64,000 nucleotides of DNA from Echinarachnius parma. Lineage: Eukaryota > Echinodermata > Echinoidea > Clypeasteroida > Echinarachniidae. Both the position numbers and the translations under genes were made by a program. Positions within the stretch are counted from its first letter, which is position 1, and each line of letters begins with the position of its first letter. Location of the stretch: NCBI GenBank assembly GCA_037951105.1, contig JBAMJV010002091.1, forward strand, positions 62,001-126,000. The letters are read 5' to 3'. A model generated the notes under the pieces. It was not told where the DNA came from, made no database searches, and worked only from the letters and a program-made list of their open reading frames with translations. Of this stretch, positions 32,244 through 42,705 are shown one piece after another.

Positions 32244-32300
32244 GCTTACTTGAAAATAGATCAGCTGAAATCAGGTTTTGGAAGGCCGGGATCAAATTTG
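32244..32300 (+). CDS. candidate second coding exon (57 nt, phase 0-0)
   Basis: A long pyrimidine tract 'tttgtctccattgctctccag' (written in full positions 32222-32243) precedes 57 bases that end at donor GTGAGC (32301). Read in phase 0 they give AYLKIDQLKSGFGRPGSNL, with no stop. The length is a multiple of three and the phase fits both the signal-peptide exon at 28795-28860 and the next candidate exon at 32403. The acceptor is among the best in the window. No homologue is recognised; the G-F-G-R stretch could be a processing region of a peptide precursor, but this is speculation. Confidence 0.38.
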
Positions 32301-32402
32301 GTGAGCGAGTGGTCATCTGTTGCATGTTCGAGTTATAAGACAGCTGACATCAACAACAAGAAATCCTGTCAGTGATAATTGTCCTGTTTTGTTTTTTACC
32401 AG

Positions 32403-32456
32403 AGTCAGAGTACGTATGTGAAGTACCAGAAAATTCATGGAGAAGCAATCGTATGA
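32403..32456 (+). CDS. candidate third/terminal exon of the same gene
   Basis: 'cctgttttgttttttaccag' (32383-32402) is a strong acceptor, 102 bases after the donor at 32301. Reading on in phase 0 gives SQSTYVKYQKIHGEAIV and a TGA at 32454-32456, which would complete a secreted peptide of about 55 residues. Alternatively GTATGA at 32451 could act as a donor and the gene continue. No AATAAA was seen close downstream, which weakens the terminal-exon reading. Confidence 0.33.
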   Translation, partial: SQSTYVKYQKIHGEAIV

Positions 32457-32487
32457 TCAATTTTCAAAAGGGTCTAATCGTCTTTAA

Positions 32488-32852
32488 AGGGACTTTTTAG
32501 TAACATTGTCCCAATCCTCAAAATCCAATTGGAGTTCTAGCGGTTCCCTCATACCTTGTTAAAAGCATGGGACAGTTTTTGGTTTTTCAAATTTCCCTTT
32601 CGTTAAAAAGATATTTACGATTGAAGTGATCAGATGTTAAATTATCCACTGGACCGCGAAAACCATGTACAAAGTGAGTGCAATGAGTTAGTGAATATCA
32701 TTTTGCATTTTTTGCTCATTACTCGGCCATATAACGTCCATTTAACTTGAAATTTTCACACAACACCCAGTGGACATATCAGATAACAACAATATACATT
32801 GTATCATCCACTCATCACTTTTTGCACATGTCAACAAAGTTACTAGATCCCT
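32488..32852 (+). mobile_element. 365-bp TTAA element, family b
   Basis: TTAA at 32484-32487 and 32853-32856; starts AGGGACTTTTTAGTAACATT, ends GTTACTAGATCCCT. It lacks about 18 bp of the 27164 copy (in the 'tattaacaa' segment). It begins 31 bp after the candidate stop codon at 32456. Confidence 0.9.
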
Positions 32853-33119
32853 TTAAGCACTTATTTTGTCATGGAAAGGTGTGTGACTTGATGTTTGTTA
32901 GATCTGTCAACTGAGTCCAGGAAAAGAAATATTGCTTTTGTAAAGTGTACATATGTTTATACTGGGGAAAAGTGTATATTTATATAAGCCTCACTTCACA
33001 CACTAGGTGAAGACAAATCTTTGGCTGCACCCCAACCTCAATCCATCATCAAATAAGGAAGTCAAACGCACACATTCAGGGAAGTCAACAGGACATTTTG
33101 TTCCGTTGAGAATGAGAAG

Positions 33120-33500
33120 GGCGCTATAACTTATAAGCCACTTTTCGTACTGGAGATATGATCGCGTTTAAAGGTTAGGAGCACTGTAGAAACCAAAATT
33201 AGCTCTCTTATTTTTTTTTTATTAATACCTCAAAAAGAGAGATAATAATGATAAAATTGGGCATTATGTAGAGGGAGCTACGGTATCTTTAAGATTCCAG
33301 CAGTTGATAAAGAGCCTACATTTGGTGCTAATTCACATATAGTACTGGACAGATAATCATGTTTAAAGTTTAGAAGAACTGAAAAAACCTGAATTATCCC
33401 TCTTATGTTTTGTATTTATATTTTTGATAGAAAGAATCATTATATCCACAAATATTGCATCATATAGAGGAAGCTTCAATCTGCAAGATGGTACGCATAG
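33120..33500. repeat. about 195-bp direct repeat, 2 diverged copies
   Basis: 'tactggagatatgatcgcgt' then 'ttaaaggttaggagcact' near 33150 parallels 'tactggacagataatcatgt' then 'ttaaagtttagaagaact' near 33340; both continue with 'tatgtagagggagct' / 'tatagaggaagctt'. Confidence 0.55.
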
Positions 33501-33532
33501 CATTAGCTCGATTCAGCCCAAAACGGACTTAA

Positions 33533-34011
33533 AGTGATACCTGTTAAGTGTCAGATATTGCACAAAATGACATTTGAGACTTCAATCCTATATCAATATC
33601 ATTGTAAAATACAATTGAAAGATTTGTGAAAGTTTGAAAGAAAACGAACACTGTTTACCTAGTGAAAAAAACGAATATTGAGTTCATATTTTATCACCGA
33701 ATACTGATGGTCTGCCATACATTTGTCACAGTAATAATCAGCCGTTTGAGATATTCGTCTCCGGAATGTTCCCACGCGTGCTGCAATGCGGACGCGTTTA
33801 GCTACAACAATTGTACTGTTTTTTCAATTGCGTTGATTAAAGCTTTTGGAATAATGATTTTCAATGATAATTATCTTCATACTAAAGGGACATTTGAAAA
33901 AATCAAACCCTATTTTATTCTTCTCTTACCATAAGCTAAACAACACTGTAGAAGAGAAACGAGGAAGCTCCAAGTAATTTTCGTGGATTTGGACACTTTA
34001 CAGGTATGACT
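33533..34011 (+). mobile_element. 479-bp TTAA element, family c
   Basis: TTAA at 33529-33532 and 34012-34015; ends AGTGATACCTGTTAAGTGTC and GACACTTTACAGGTATGACT. Close to the inverted copy at 22621-23172 apart from a 74-bp length difference. A 90-codon plus-strand frame reflects the repeat. Confidence 0.9.
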
Positions 34012-34309
34012 TTAACACCCTTTTCATTCTCAGCCAATGCTTTGTATTAAGGAAGTCAATAGAGAACACTAGGGAAGTGTCAACGCCCAAGCTATCCACA
34101 CAAGCATTCAAACATTCCATCCCTCGGGTTTCAAATCATACAAAAACTCCATGGTTTCCAGAAAAGTCACTTTCACAGCTTGGAAAGACAGTATTTTGAC
34201 ATACACTTATTATTTATATTGACTATACACACTATTCCTTTTACAGTGACATCTATGTTTTGTAAATACACGGAAACCTTTATACATATACAACAACATT
34301 TAAGTAACT

Positions 34310-35300
34310 TTAGGACTTTATTCACAAAGATCTTGTTAGGGATAAAAATGTGAATACAAAAATCCAGAAATTATTTGAAAGAGTAATGTTCAGTGAAAGT
34401 CCTTTTTCTCTTTCTGCAAGCTCCAGAAATTCTCTTTGTAATGATTTTCTTCAAACGTACTAGACGATAATAAAACAGGTCTGGCATTTACCTGTCCTGG
34501 AAGGCCCAGACGTATACACACTTTCATGAAGAAAAAAGAAAAGTTACTTGTGGGCTTTTAAACAAAAATCTTGTCAGAATTCAAAAAGTGAGTACAAAAT
34601 TGAAAAAAGTATTTGAATGAGTAATGGTACAGTATGTGAGTAATGTCACTCTTTAATATCTGCAAGCTCCAGAAATTCTCTTTGTTGCCATTTTCATCAA
34701 ACTAGATGATACGCATACACGTCTGGCTTTTACCCACCCTGGGAGGTTGGGAGGAGTACACACTTTCATGAAGAAAAAAATCAAGTAACTTTAAAAGGAG
34801 TTTTGTCACAAAAGTCTTGTCACAAATCAAAATGTGAATACAAAAATGAAGAAAGTATTGGAAATTTGGAAGAGTAATGGTGTGTGAGTGATGCTCCACT
34901 TTTTGTTTACTATCTGCAAGCTCCAGAAATTCTTTGTGTTACCATTTTCATCATTGCCGGTGATAATGCATCATGTCTGGCTTTTACTTACCCTAGGGCG
35001 AGTACATACTTTCATGAAGAAAACAAATTACGTGTAGACTTATCTAACAAAAATTTTGTAATGAAATCAAAACCTGAATACAAAAATGAAGAAAGTATTT
35101 GAAACTAGAAAGAGTAATCGTGAGTGAGTAATGCCCCACTTGTTTACTATCAGCAAGGTCCAGAACTCTTTTTTCTACCATTTTCTTCAAAAAGACAACA
35201 TTTTTTTGTATACAACATGTCTGGCCTTTACCTAGATACCCTGCGGCGGCGAGTACATACGTTCATGTTCTCTCAGAAGAAGGTCTTCGGAAGTGTCGCA
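34310..35300. repeat. tandem array, about 245-bp unit, 4 copies
   Basis: 'tctgcaagctccagaaattc' stands near 34414, 34659 and 34913, with a variant near 35150. Each unit has 'tcatgaagaaaa', 'acaaaaatcttgtca', 'tgaatacaaaaatgaagaaa' and 'tgtctggc.tttacc'. Spacing is 245, 254 and 237 bp. Confidence 0.85.
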
Positions 35301-35612
35301 ACGTGACTAACATCCCTTCTAATCATCTACAAAAGGCCTGTATCTCCCATTTTTGTCGATACCCGTAATGCTTTTTTTATGATGACACACCTACAGTCAA
35401 ACCTGTCCATAATGACTACCAAGGGAATAAGGGAGACAGTAATTTGAGTAAAAGTGGCCTTTATTCACAGGTGGTCTTTATAGACAGTAACAACGTGACT
35501 AATATCCCCTCTAATTATCTACAAACGGCCCGCATCTCCCATTCCTCGTGATCGATACCCCCAAACGCATTTTGTTTTCATGACAATACAAATACATACA
35601 GGGCAATTCCAC

Positions 35613-37738
35613 GGTAACGGAAGGACATTCAGACACAATTTTGGAACTTCAATCAAATAATTCCAGGATCCTGCTTTTGATTTTTTATTCTAAATGGCAT
35701 GTCTTTGATCCTTGTTGGGACACCTTTGATTTCCACTATTTCTAAAATTTTGACCGCATTACGTAAATTAGATATGGACACTAATGAGGCCGGTAACGGA
35801 AGGACGCCAAAATGGACATGGATTTTCAAGTTTTTTAGTTATAACCCAATCTCTGTGAAGTTACGAGGTTTATCATGTTAAGTTGGCTACTAGTCAATTC
35901 CTTATGTTCACATAGTATAACACCACATTTTAAGAAAAATATCTACATTGGTATATTAATTATGAGAAATTAATTACTCCAGTGTTCGGTAACGGAAGGA
36001 CGGTAACGGAAGGACCTCTGAAAAGTCTATTGGAATTGTACAATAAAATTAATTTTGAAATTTAAAGACCATTTATGAGAAGGAAACATCTCTTTTGTGG
36101 TCTAAAATGAGTTTGTATCATAGATAGCATATGGACATCACAACCATTTACATTTCTATTTTTTTCTTACTATATTTCATGCTCCATTGGCTCTTATTCA
36201 TGGTCAATCCATGGTAACGGAAGGACACTCAGACACAAATTGTCAACTTTAAGAAAGACATTTTTAAATACTTGTGTTGTTAGAGCAGTCTATTTTGATA
36301 ACAATACTTCCAAAACATACAGTTTTAAGGTCCCATAATTGTTTTGATTTTTTTAATCTCCGCACATTATTGAATATGCATACAAATGAGGTCGGTAGCG
36401 GAAGGACACTAAAATGGACAAGGTTTTGTTATCAAATCAGTTTTAACTAAAACTCTGTGATATTAAATAATACAAAATATTTTAAGGGTACACATTTCAT
36501 TCTCTGAAGGGTTAAGAAGAATTTACTTGTTCTTTGATTAAAATTTGTCCGCAGATATTTGAGTTATTTCACACAAAGCGGACCAATGTTCGGTAACGGA
36601 AGGACTTAATGGACTATAATGTATGATATGACACAGTAGGGTCATTCCATGTCAAATCACCTTTAAAAAAATTGAAAATTCTCATCGCAGCCCCCTTCAA
36701 ATTTGCTAATATTTGGTATGTATGATATTTCAACCTTTAAAAGCGCAAATATTTAAGTTTTAGCCCAATCCGCCCAATGGTTTTGGCGCTATGGTCGATT
36801 CTTATGGGGGAGTTTTGTAAGAAATGGGCGTGGGCACCATATTTCACATGGCCATTGTCCATTAACCGTTGGGTCAATTTATTTTGTAAAGGTGCCATTG
36901 GACTGGGGATGTTATGTGCAATCCATTTATGCCATTTGTGTTCATGCATGAGCGAGTTTGGTTACGATAACCTTTGACCTTAGATTTTGACCTTCCGTTT
37001 TACCTCGTGGATCAAATAATTTTGAGAATTTTTTTGATTAAATCTTGACTTGATATAATTTCTACAACATATGAAAGAATTGGAGATATATTATTTCTTG
37101 CTTTTTCTACAGCCTTGTTTTTAGTTTGCAAATGTCATGTAAAATTTAATTATTTTAGACCTACACCCATGTCCAAGAATTCTATAGGGGTGTATTGTAT
37201 AAAAAAAAGACCTATTCAAAGTCATGATCAGAGCCTATTCACACCCTGGCTCACCACAGTTAAATAGACCTACTAATCCCCATACAATAGAAATCCAGAC
37301 AAATGGCATCATGGTATAAGGGCCCTGTTGCAAAAAGAGATAAAATCAATTGTGAGCCAGATCAAATGTTCTAAATGCACAAATCTGATTGGTTGAAATA
37401 CAGAAAATTACTAGTCTGACCAGCTACGCCACTGATAGATGGCCATTGCAGGTATTGTCTCATTATTTTGGGTTTTCATATATGAGAGACCAATTTTTGA
37501 ACATAAATTTTGTCATAATATGTAATATGAGGTACCTTGTCCATCTGTTACCATGTGTATGGTAACGGAAGGACATTTTCTTTTGTTATTTATTAATTAA
37601 CGAAGAAACAATGAGTAATACAATTGTTAGCAATGGGAAGGCCTACTTGAACTTGCTTTGCACTGAAGATTGGTCTGCTCTCTAACAATTATGTGAGCCA
37701 CAAAATTAAAAATATTGATTTTTCGGTAACGGAAGGAC
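35613..37738 (+). repeat. nine dispersed copies of the 14-mer GGTAACGGAAGGAC
   Basis: Copies start at 35613, 35792, 35988, 36002, 36213, 36394 (one change, GGTAGCGG), 36592, 37561 and 37725, all on the plus strand and all inside the 2.5-kb element. Three pairs are explained by the 600-bp duplication, but at least five independent positions remain, with unrelated flanks. The conservation of the 14-mer against diverged flanks suggests selection as a protein-binding site, possibly for the transposase. Confidence 0.9.
37318..37410. mobile_element. fragment of the 'GTTGCAGAAAGAG' fold-back family
   Basis: 'ccctgttgcaaaaagagata' followed by 'tgttctaaatgcacaaatct' and 'gattggttgaaa' matches the reverse complement of the 111-bp element at 56094-56205. 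It lies inside the 2.5-kb element. Confidence 0.65.
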
Positions 37739-38302
37739 ATTTTCATAGGCTGAAAATAAGAAGTCATTGAAGCATAACAAATCAAATAAATCATACAAAT
37801 TTACTATTTTACGAAATGGTCATATCTCGGGAGTCAGAATAATGGATTTTAGGCTTAACTGGGGAAATATAAAACAAACACAGGATCAAAACACTTTTTC
37901 ACCAAAATATCAAATTTGTGGGGTTCAATTATGGTTATAAAGTTATTATAAAAAAACAACTAAAATTATGTAAAACTAAAATGTTCTCATTGAATTCCAA
38001 AAATATAGAATTTAAGCTTTGATTTGATACCAAATTTGTATCATAAAAATGCTTGTAAAATTTTTGGTCAAATGTCCACTTTGGCGTGGAATTGCCCTAC
38101 AGTCAATCCTGTCCATAATGACCACCCAAGGGACAACAGGAGACAGTAAAAGTGGTTTTTATTTGCAGGTGGTCTTTATAAACAGTAACAACGTGATTAA
38201 TATCCCTTCTAATTATCTACAAAAGGCCCGTATCTCCCATTTCTTTTGATACCTGTAACGCTTTTTTTAAATGATACACCTACTGTCAAACCTGTCCATA
38301 AT

Positions 38303-38405
38303 CATAATAATAATAATACATTTTTCTTTTAAAGCACATTTCAAAACCGGAGGAATTCTCAATGCCCTTTACATGATAAAAACATATAATCTACATTTTA
38401 CATTT
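38303..38405 (-). mobile_element. SINE-like 3' piece with (ATT)n tail, minus strand
   Basis: The reverse complement reads 'gtaaagggcattgagaattc ... gtgctttaaaa..atgtattattattatt', like the tail at 12706-12880. It splits a 190-bp array unit between 'ctgtccataat' and 'gactaccaaggga', which are joined in the other units. Confidence 0.65.
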
Positions 38406-38524
38406 GACTACCAAGGGACTACGGGAGACAGTAAAAGTGGTCTTTATTCACAGGTGGTCTTTATAGACAGTAACAACGTGACTATTATCCCCTCTAATTA
38501 TCTACAAAACGGCCCGTAGACCAT

Positions 38525-39140
38525 AGAGTTTGTTGCTACAGACGTTGCTATTCAAACAAGTTTCTGCTACAGAGAGGCGATTGCTACACAGGTGGCTACT
38601 GCAGAGGGGTGGTTGCTATGGAGAAGTAGCTGCTAAAGACAGGTTATAAATTATGTTTTCATCTCAGGAACAATCAACAACTGCTTGGGAGAGATCGATC
38701 TTCAGCGAGTAAACTGACAGCGAGCTTTTGTTGTCACGGTACCGGAATGCACCTGTAATCTCAATAGCAGCTGCCATTCCCAAGTGTTCAGACATTTGCC
38801 CTCAGGAAATCGCCATTGTTCCTGCGCGTTGCCAACGAAACTAGGTACTCGACTTCTAGCGTGACTTTACACAATTCTCTGGTGCAAAAACGAGGAACTT
38901 GTCTTTTAGCGCGACTTTAAAAATTCTCCAGCGTAAAAACTAGGGACTTCACAAAATTCTTCATTGAAAAATCTTAGGACAAGTTTGTCTTTTAGCGAGA
39001 CTTCACAAAATTCTCTGGTGTAAAATATAGGGACTTGTCTTTGGGTGGGACCTCACAAAACTGTCTGATGAAAATTAGCAGCTCATGACTTCACACAATT
39101 CCTTCATAAGAGAGCAGGAACTCAACTTTTGGTGCAACCG
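38525..39140. repeat. two minisatellite-like blocks
   Basis: 38525-38650 repeats a 15-20-bp word of the type 'ttgctacagagg(t/c)gg'. 38840-39140 repeats a unit of about 50-60 bp, 'gggacttgtcttttagcgcg' plus 'actt.acaaaattctctggtg', about five times. Between them (38650-38840) is GC-richer single-copy sequence with no gene recognised. Confidence 0.65.
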
Positions 39141-39365
39141 CAAACAATTCTTTTCCAGATACTACATGTATGTTCAGTCAGATTATTCACACGCATACAT
39201 GTACATGTAGTACGTGTGAATCAACATCCCAAGCCCAATCCACACAGGACATAGTTTCCATGTACATCATGGCTTCCTGACACACTTAAGGCTGACACAA
39301 CGATTCTTGAGGACTCTGGAGATCTAAACCCAAATGCTGAAAAACTGCAACCTCCCCTCCATAAA

Positions 39366-39602
39366 GGCCCGGTCACACATCGACAGATAGCGTAAACGGA
39401 TGCCCGGCGGAGAGTAACATTTTTAATCCGTTCGTATGCGTTTCTTGTCCGTTCCTTGTCAGGCGATATGTACGTTGTTCTATCCAGTGGAATGTTTTGT
39501 GCGTGAAGCAATGGAGACGACTTTCACCACTGGATAATTTGATTTTGCAAATTGCCTATTCTTTGGGCGTTGACGCTATCCAGTGATATGTGACCAGGCC
39601 TT
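39366..39602. mobile_element. about 237-bp TIR element 'AGGCCCGGTCACAC'
   Basis: Left AGGCCCGGTCACACATCGAC plus 'agatagcgt' and right 'acgctatcc' plus AGTGATATGTGACCAGGCCT are inverted repeats (about 30 bp with several mismatches). The flanks fit either a TA or a T-W-A duplication. The interior has 'ctatccagtgg' repeats. No frame. Confidence 0.7.
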
Positions 39603-39966
39603 TAATAAAAGAATGTAAAAAGATGTCAGGATCAATCACCCTACAATTGCACTGGGAATCATACCCAGGAAATATCTTAAATTGTTGGGCCTGGATCTGT
39701 GTAGTGTGGGGCCCCATCATACAATTTTATCAGATTTTATCACATGAAACTGTCGTAAATTTGCTGAAAATTCCTTTGTTCAAGTGCGAAGGGAATTACA
39801 TCTTGAAAAGGAGACAGTTACATAAAAGCCTGTACAATTTTTGTTTTGTTTTAGGACGACCACAAATTGAGCTGAGGATATTTTGTTTACTGGTGTGGCT
39901 GAACAACTCTAAATATATGTAATATGCAGCCCTGCTCAATGACAAACATATCAACAGAACTGAAGG

Positions 39967-40303
39967 CATGGCTCAACACTAGCACTGGCCCACTGGCCAG
40001 GGGCCAGTGAAATAGCACTTCGGGCCAGCAAAAATGTATAAAAGTCCTATTTTGGTGGCCCGATCGAGCAAGCAGATTTTCAACCTGACATTGACAAAAT
40101 TAGAAACATTTTCTTCCATGTCATGCTTCATCTCTAATCACAGGTTTGATCAGGAAAGAGTGATATTTGCATAGTAAAAAGTTTACTCATGAAATACAAT
40201 TTTCGGGCCAGTAAATTTTTCTTTCGGGCCACCAGATAAGGGGAAGAAATAATTTCACTGGCCCGACCGGGCCACTGATAAAAAGGGTAAGTGTGGAGCC
40301 CTT
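39967..40303. mobile_element. 'GGGCTCGACACTAGCAC' family, copy 2
   Basis: The head 'ggctcaacactagcactggc' and tail 'aagtgtggagccct' are inverted, enclosing 'cgggccag' words. The body from 'aaaatgtataaaag' to 'gataaaaagg' is closely similar to the copy at 57522-57909. CTGAAGG/CTAAAGG at the edges may be a decayed target duplication. Confidence 0.7.
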
Positions 40304-40529
40304 CTAAAGGGCTATAATGGCCTAGTCCGACTATACCATATATCCTTCCGTTTCCTATCCGGAAGGTTACTAGCAAAAACAAAATGAAGCAGACCAAGTT
40401 CAGATTGAACTAGTAGGAAACTTTTCATTCGGCTCCGTTCGCATGAAACGTCATGGAACTTCAAAATGTGCAAGATACTGACCGTTTCGCCATATTTTGG
40501 TCGGATAGGAAGCGGAAGGAGAAACGGTA

Positions 40530-42350
40530 CAATATGACTAGGCCATTACCAGCCATGTCCCTCAAACTATATATAGTCGTACCTAACTGAGAATGGCAGC
40601 CAAACATATGATTAAATTAATACTGTCGGACTGGGCCACTAGAAAATAGAAGTTATAATGTGGAGCCCCCCTATTACCCAATGGTTTTATTAACACATCA
40701 ACATTTAACATGAATGAAGGCCCTAGCAGCCATGTCCCTCATGTTATGTACACAAGAGTCACATCTAATTGAGAATGGCAGCCACACATAGACTAATTAT
40801 AATCGTCAAATAAATACTGTCCGACTGGGCCACTAGAAAATAAAAGAAGTTATAGTGTGGAGCCCACCTACTCAATGGTTAAGGGTTATCAACCTAACAT
40901 GAATGAAGGCCTTACCAGCCATGTCCCTCATGTTATGTACATACAGCCACATCTAATTGAAAATGGCAGCCAAACATAGATTTATCTTTAATATAATCCT
41001 GAAATTAATACTGTCCGACTAGGCCACTAGAAAATAAAAGTTATAGTGTGGACCCCCTACTCAATGATTAAAGTATCAACATAACATGAATGAAGGCCCT
41101 AACAGCGATGTCCCTCATGTTATGTACACAAGAGTCACATCTAATTGAGAATGGCAGCCACACATGATAGACTAATTATAATCGTCAAATAAATACTGTC
41201 CGACTGGGCCACTAGAAAATAAAAGAACTTATAGTGTGGACCCCCTCTACCCAATGATTTTAAGCATATCAACAGAACATGAATGAAGGCCCTAACAGCG
41301 ATGTCCCTCATGTTATGTACACAAGAGTCACATCTAATTGAGAATGGCAGCCACACATGATAGACTAATTATAATCGTCAAATAAATACTGTCCGACTGG
41401 GCCACTAGAAAATAAAAGAAGTTATAGTGTGGACCCCCTCTACCCAATGCATATCAACAGAACATGAATGAAGGCCCTAACAGCGATGTCCATCATGTTA
41501 TGTACACAGAGTCACATCTAACTTGAGAATGGCAGTCAAACATAGACTTAACATAAATAATAATCTTGAAATAAATACCGTAAATACCGGCGAAATCGCC
41601 GCATACTTTTTCCTCGAAAAAAACCCTGCAAAGTCGGGGTGCGGCGTGTACGCGGAGATAGTCAAAATGTCACTCTTGACTGGCCTCAAAACAACACATT
41701 TCAGCAGGTGTGGGACTATTGGTTGTATTGCATTGTATTGTATTGCGTGATAAAACATTATATAGCCAAATTGTCTACGTTTACCCTGGCCTAGAATGGT
41801 TTCTCACCTTTTTTTGCTGATATTTGCGAAATCTGATACGTTTTTAACTTCAAAGTTACGAAACAAATGCACACAGCCAGCGCCGCGCTCGCCTAGCTGT
41901 CATCGATCTAGCTACGTGCATTGCATTTGCACGTACGTACATCACAGTACCTGGTTCTCTGTAGTACAGTGCAGTACAGTAGGGTTAAATTTCACCCGCC
42001 GCCGATTTCATGCTAAAATTTGGCACATTTTCCCAGCCGATTTTCTGGTTTCCCGCCGTTATTTTTTTTTGTCGCCAGTTTTCCTAGCGCACTTTTCTCC
42101 CACATTTTTTTTTTCAATTTCAATGCCCAAAGTCGGCATGCGGCGTTTACGCGGATGCGGCGATTGCGCCGGTATTTACGGTACTGTCCGACTGGGCCAG
42201 TAGAAAATAAATAAGTTATAGTGTGGACCCTCTCTACCCAATGGTATCAACATAACATGAATGAAGGCCCCTAGCAGCCATGTCCCTCATGCATGTACAC
42301 AAGAGTCACATCTAATTGAAGATGGCAGCACAACATACGCTAAGAATTCC
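40530..42350. repeat. tandem array, 190-bp unit, about 7 copies
   Basis: 'tactgtccgactgggccact' or a close variant starts near 40621, 40815, 41009, 41194, 41387 and 42182 (the last is the same unit as 41576, split by an insertion). Units share 'gaatgaaggccctaacagcg', 'tgtccctcatgttatgtaca' and 'gagaatggcagccacacat'. The spacing of 185-194 bp and high similarity make it the youngest large array here. Confidence 0.92.
41578..42181. mobile_element. 604-bp TIR element with TA target duplication
   Basis: Ends CCGTAAATACCGGCG(A/C)AAT-type: 27 of 28 terminal bases are inverted at the other side, where the sequence ends GCCGGTATTTACGG. TA stands at 41576-41577 and 42182-42183. Neighbouring units of the 190-bp array read 'aaataaatactgtccgac' with a single TA, the exact pre-insertion site. 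The CpG-rich ends contrast with the host. A pyrimidine-rich interior gives overlapping frames without a domain. TA duplication fits Tc1/mariner-like transposition; ends do not identify the family. Confidence 0.92.
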
Positions 42351-42532
42351 AATTGATGCACTCCCATATAATATTGATCATGCGCAATTATATTCCCATC
42401 TTAATCAAAGATGGAAACATGACTCGGTTGAGGTTACATCACATCCAACCAACCGATCACTCAAACCCAGCGCTAAGGGGAGACTCATCCTCATTATTCC
42501 TGTTCCCTACTAGATTGTGAAATCCCCGTAGG

Positions 42533-42705
42533 AAATATACGGGAGCTGAGGGCGAATTTGCCACCTAATTTTCAAAATAGCCCCCTGAAATCAGTAGGTA
42601 GCCCCTAAAATTAACATAGGGTATTATATGAACAATTTCTTGATATCCACTAGATTGGAAATCCCTAACTCCCTAAAATTAGAAATTAATTCCTGCATTG
42701 CCATA
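42533..42705 (-). mobile_element. dispersed repeat, inverted relative of 60243-60410
   Basis: 'atagccccctgaaatcagta' and 'ggtagcccctaaaattaaca' match the reverse complement of 60243-60410 ('tactgatttcagggggctat'). The unit ends are not resolved and no duplication was found. Confidence 0.55.

Larger units (their letters stand above)
35601..38097. mobile_element. 2.5-kb TIR element with TACA target duplication
   Basis: Ends GGGCAATTCCACG and CGTGGAATTGCCC are perfect 13-bp inverted repeats. TACA flanks both sides (35597-35600, 38098-38101), and the nearby unit at about 35391 ('ctacagtcaaacctg') shows one TACA, the uninterrupted target. Inside, 35601-36010 is duplicated about 600 bp downstream, including a copy of the left end ('ggtcaatccatggtaacgg' near 36202). 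No transposase frame was recognised; short plus-strand frames contain N-G-R-T from the 14-mer repeat. Its superfamily is unknown to me. Confidence 0.85.
35300..38520. repeat. 190-bp tandem array split by a 2.5-kb insertion
   Basis: 'aacgtgactaatatcccctc' plus 'taattatctacaaa' stands near 35298, 35490, 38189 and 38473; units also share 'gtcaaacctgtccataatga' and 'tggtctttat..acaggtggtcttta'. Open frames repeating D-S-N-N-V and S-N-Y-L-Q arise from this repeat. The element at 35601-38097 and a SINE-like piece at 38303-38405 interrupt it. Confidence 0.85.

Noticed and set aside
33662-33934. 90-codon frame nearly identical to a minus-strand frame at 22698-22907
   Set aside because: Both lie in family-c TTAA elements. 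The shared peptide reflects recent common origin of the repeat, and the third copy (45406) does not keep the frame.
38271-38519. Repeated D-S-N-N-V..S-N-Y-L-Q peptides
   Set aside because: They come from the 190-bp tandem repeat and are interrupted by a SINE-like piece.
41796-42203. 135-codon plus-strand frame
   Set aside because: It crosses the right part and terminus of the TA element and ends in the array; pyrimidine-rich sequence keeps several phases open.
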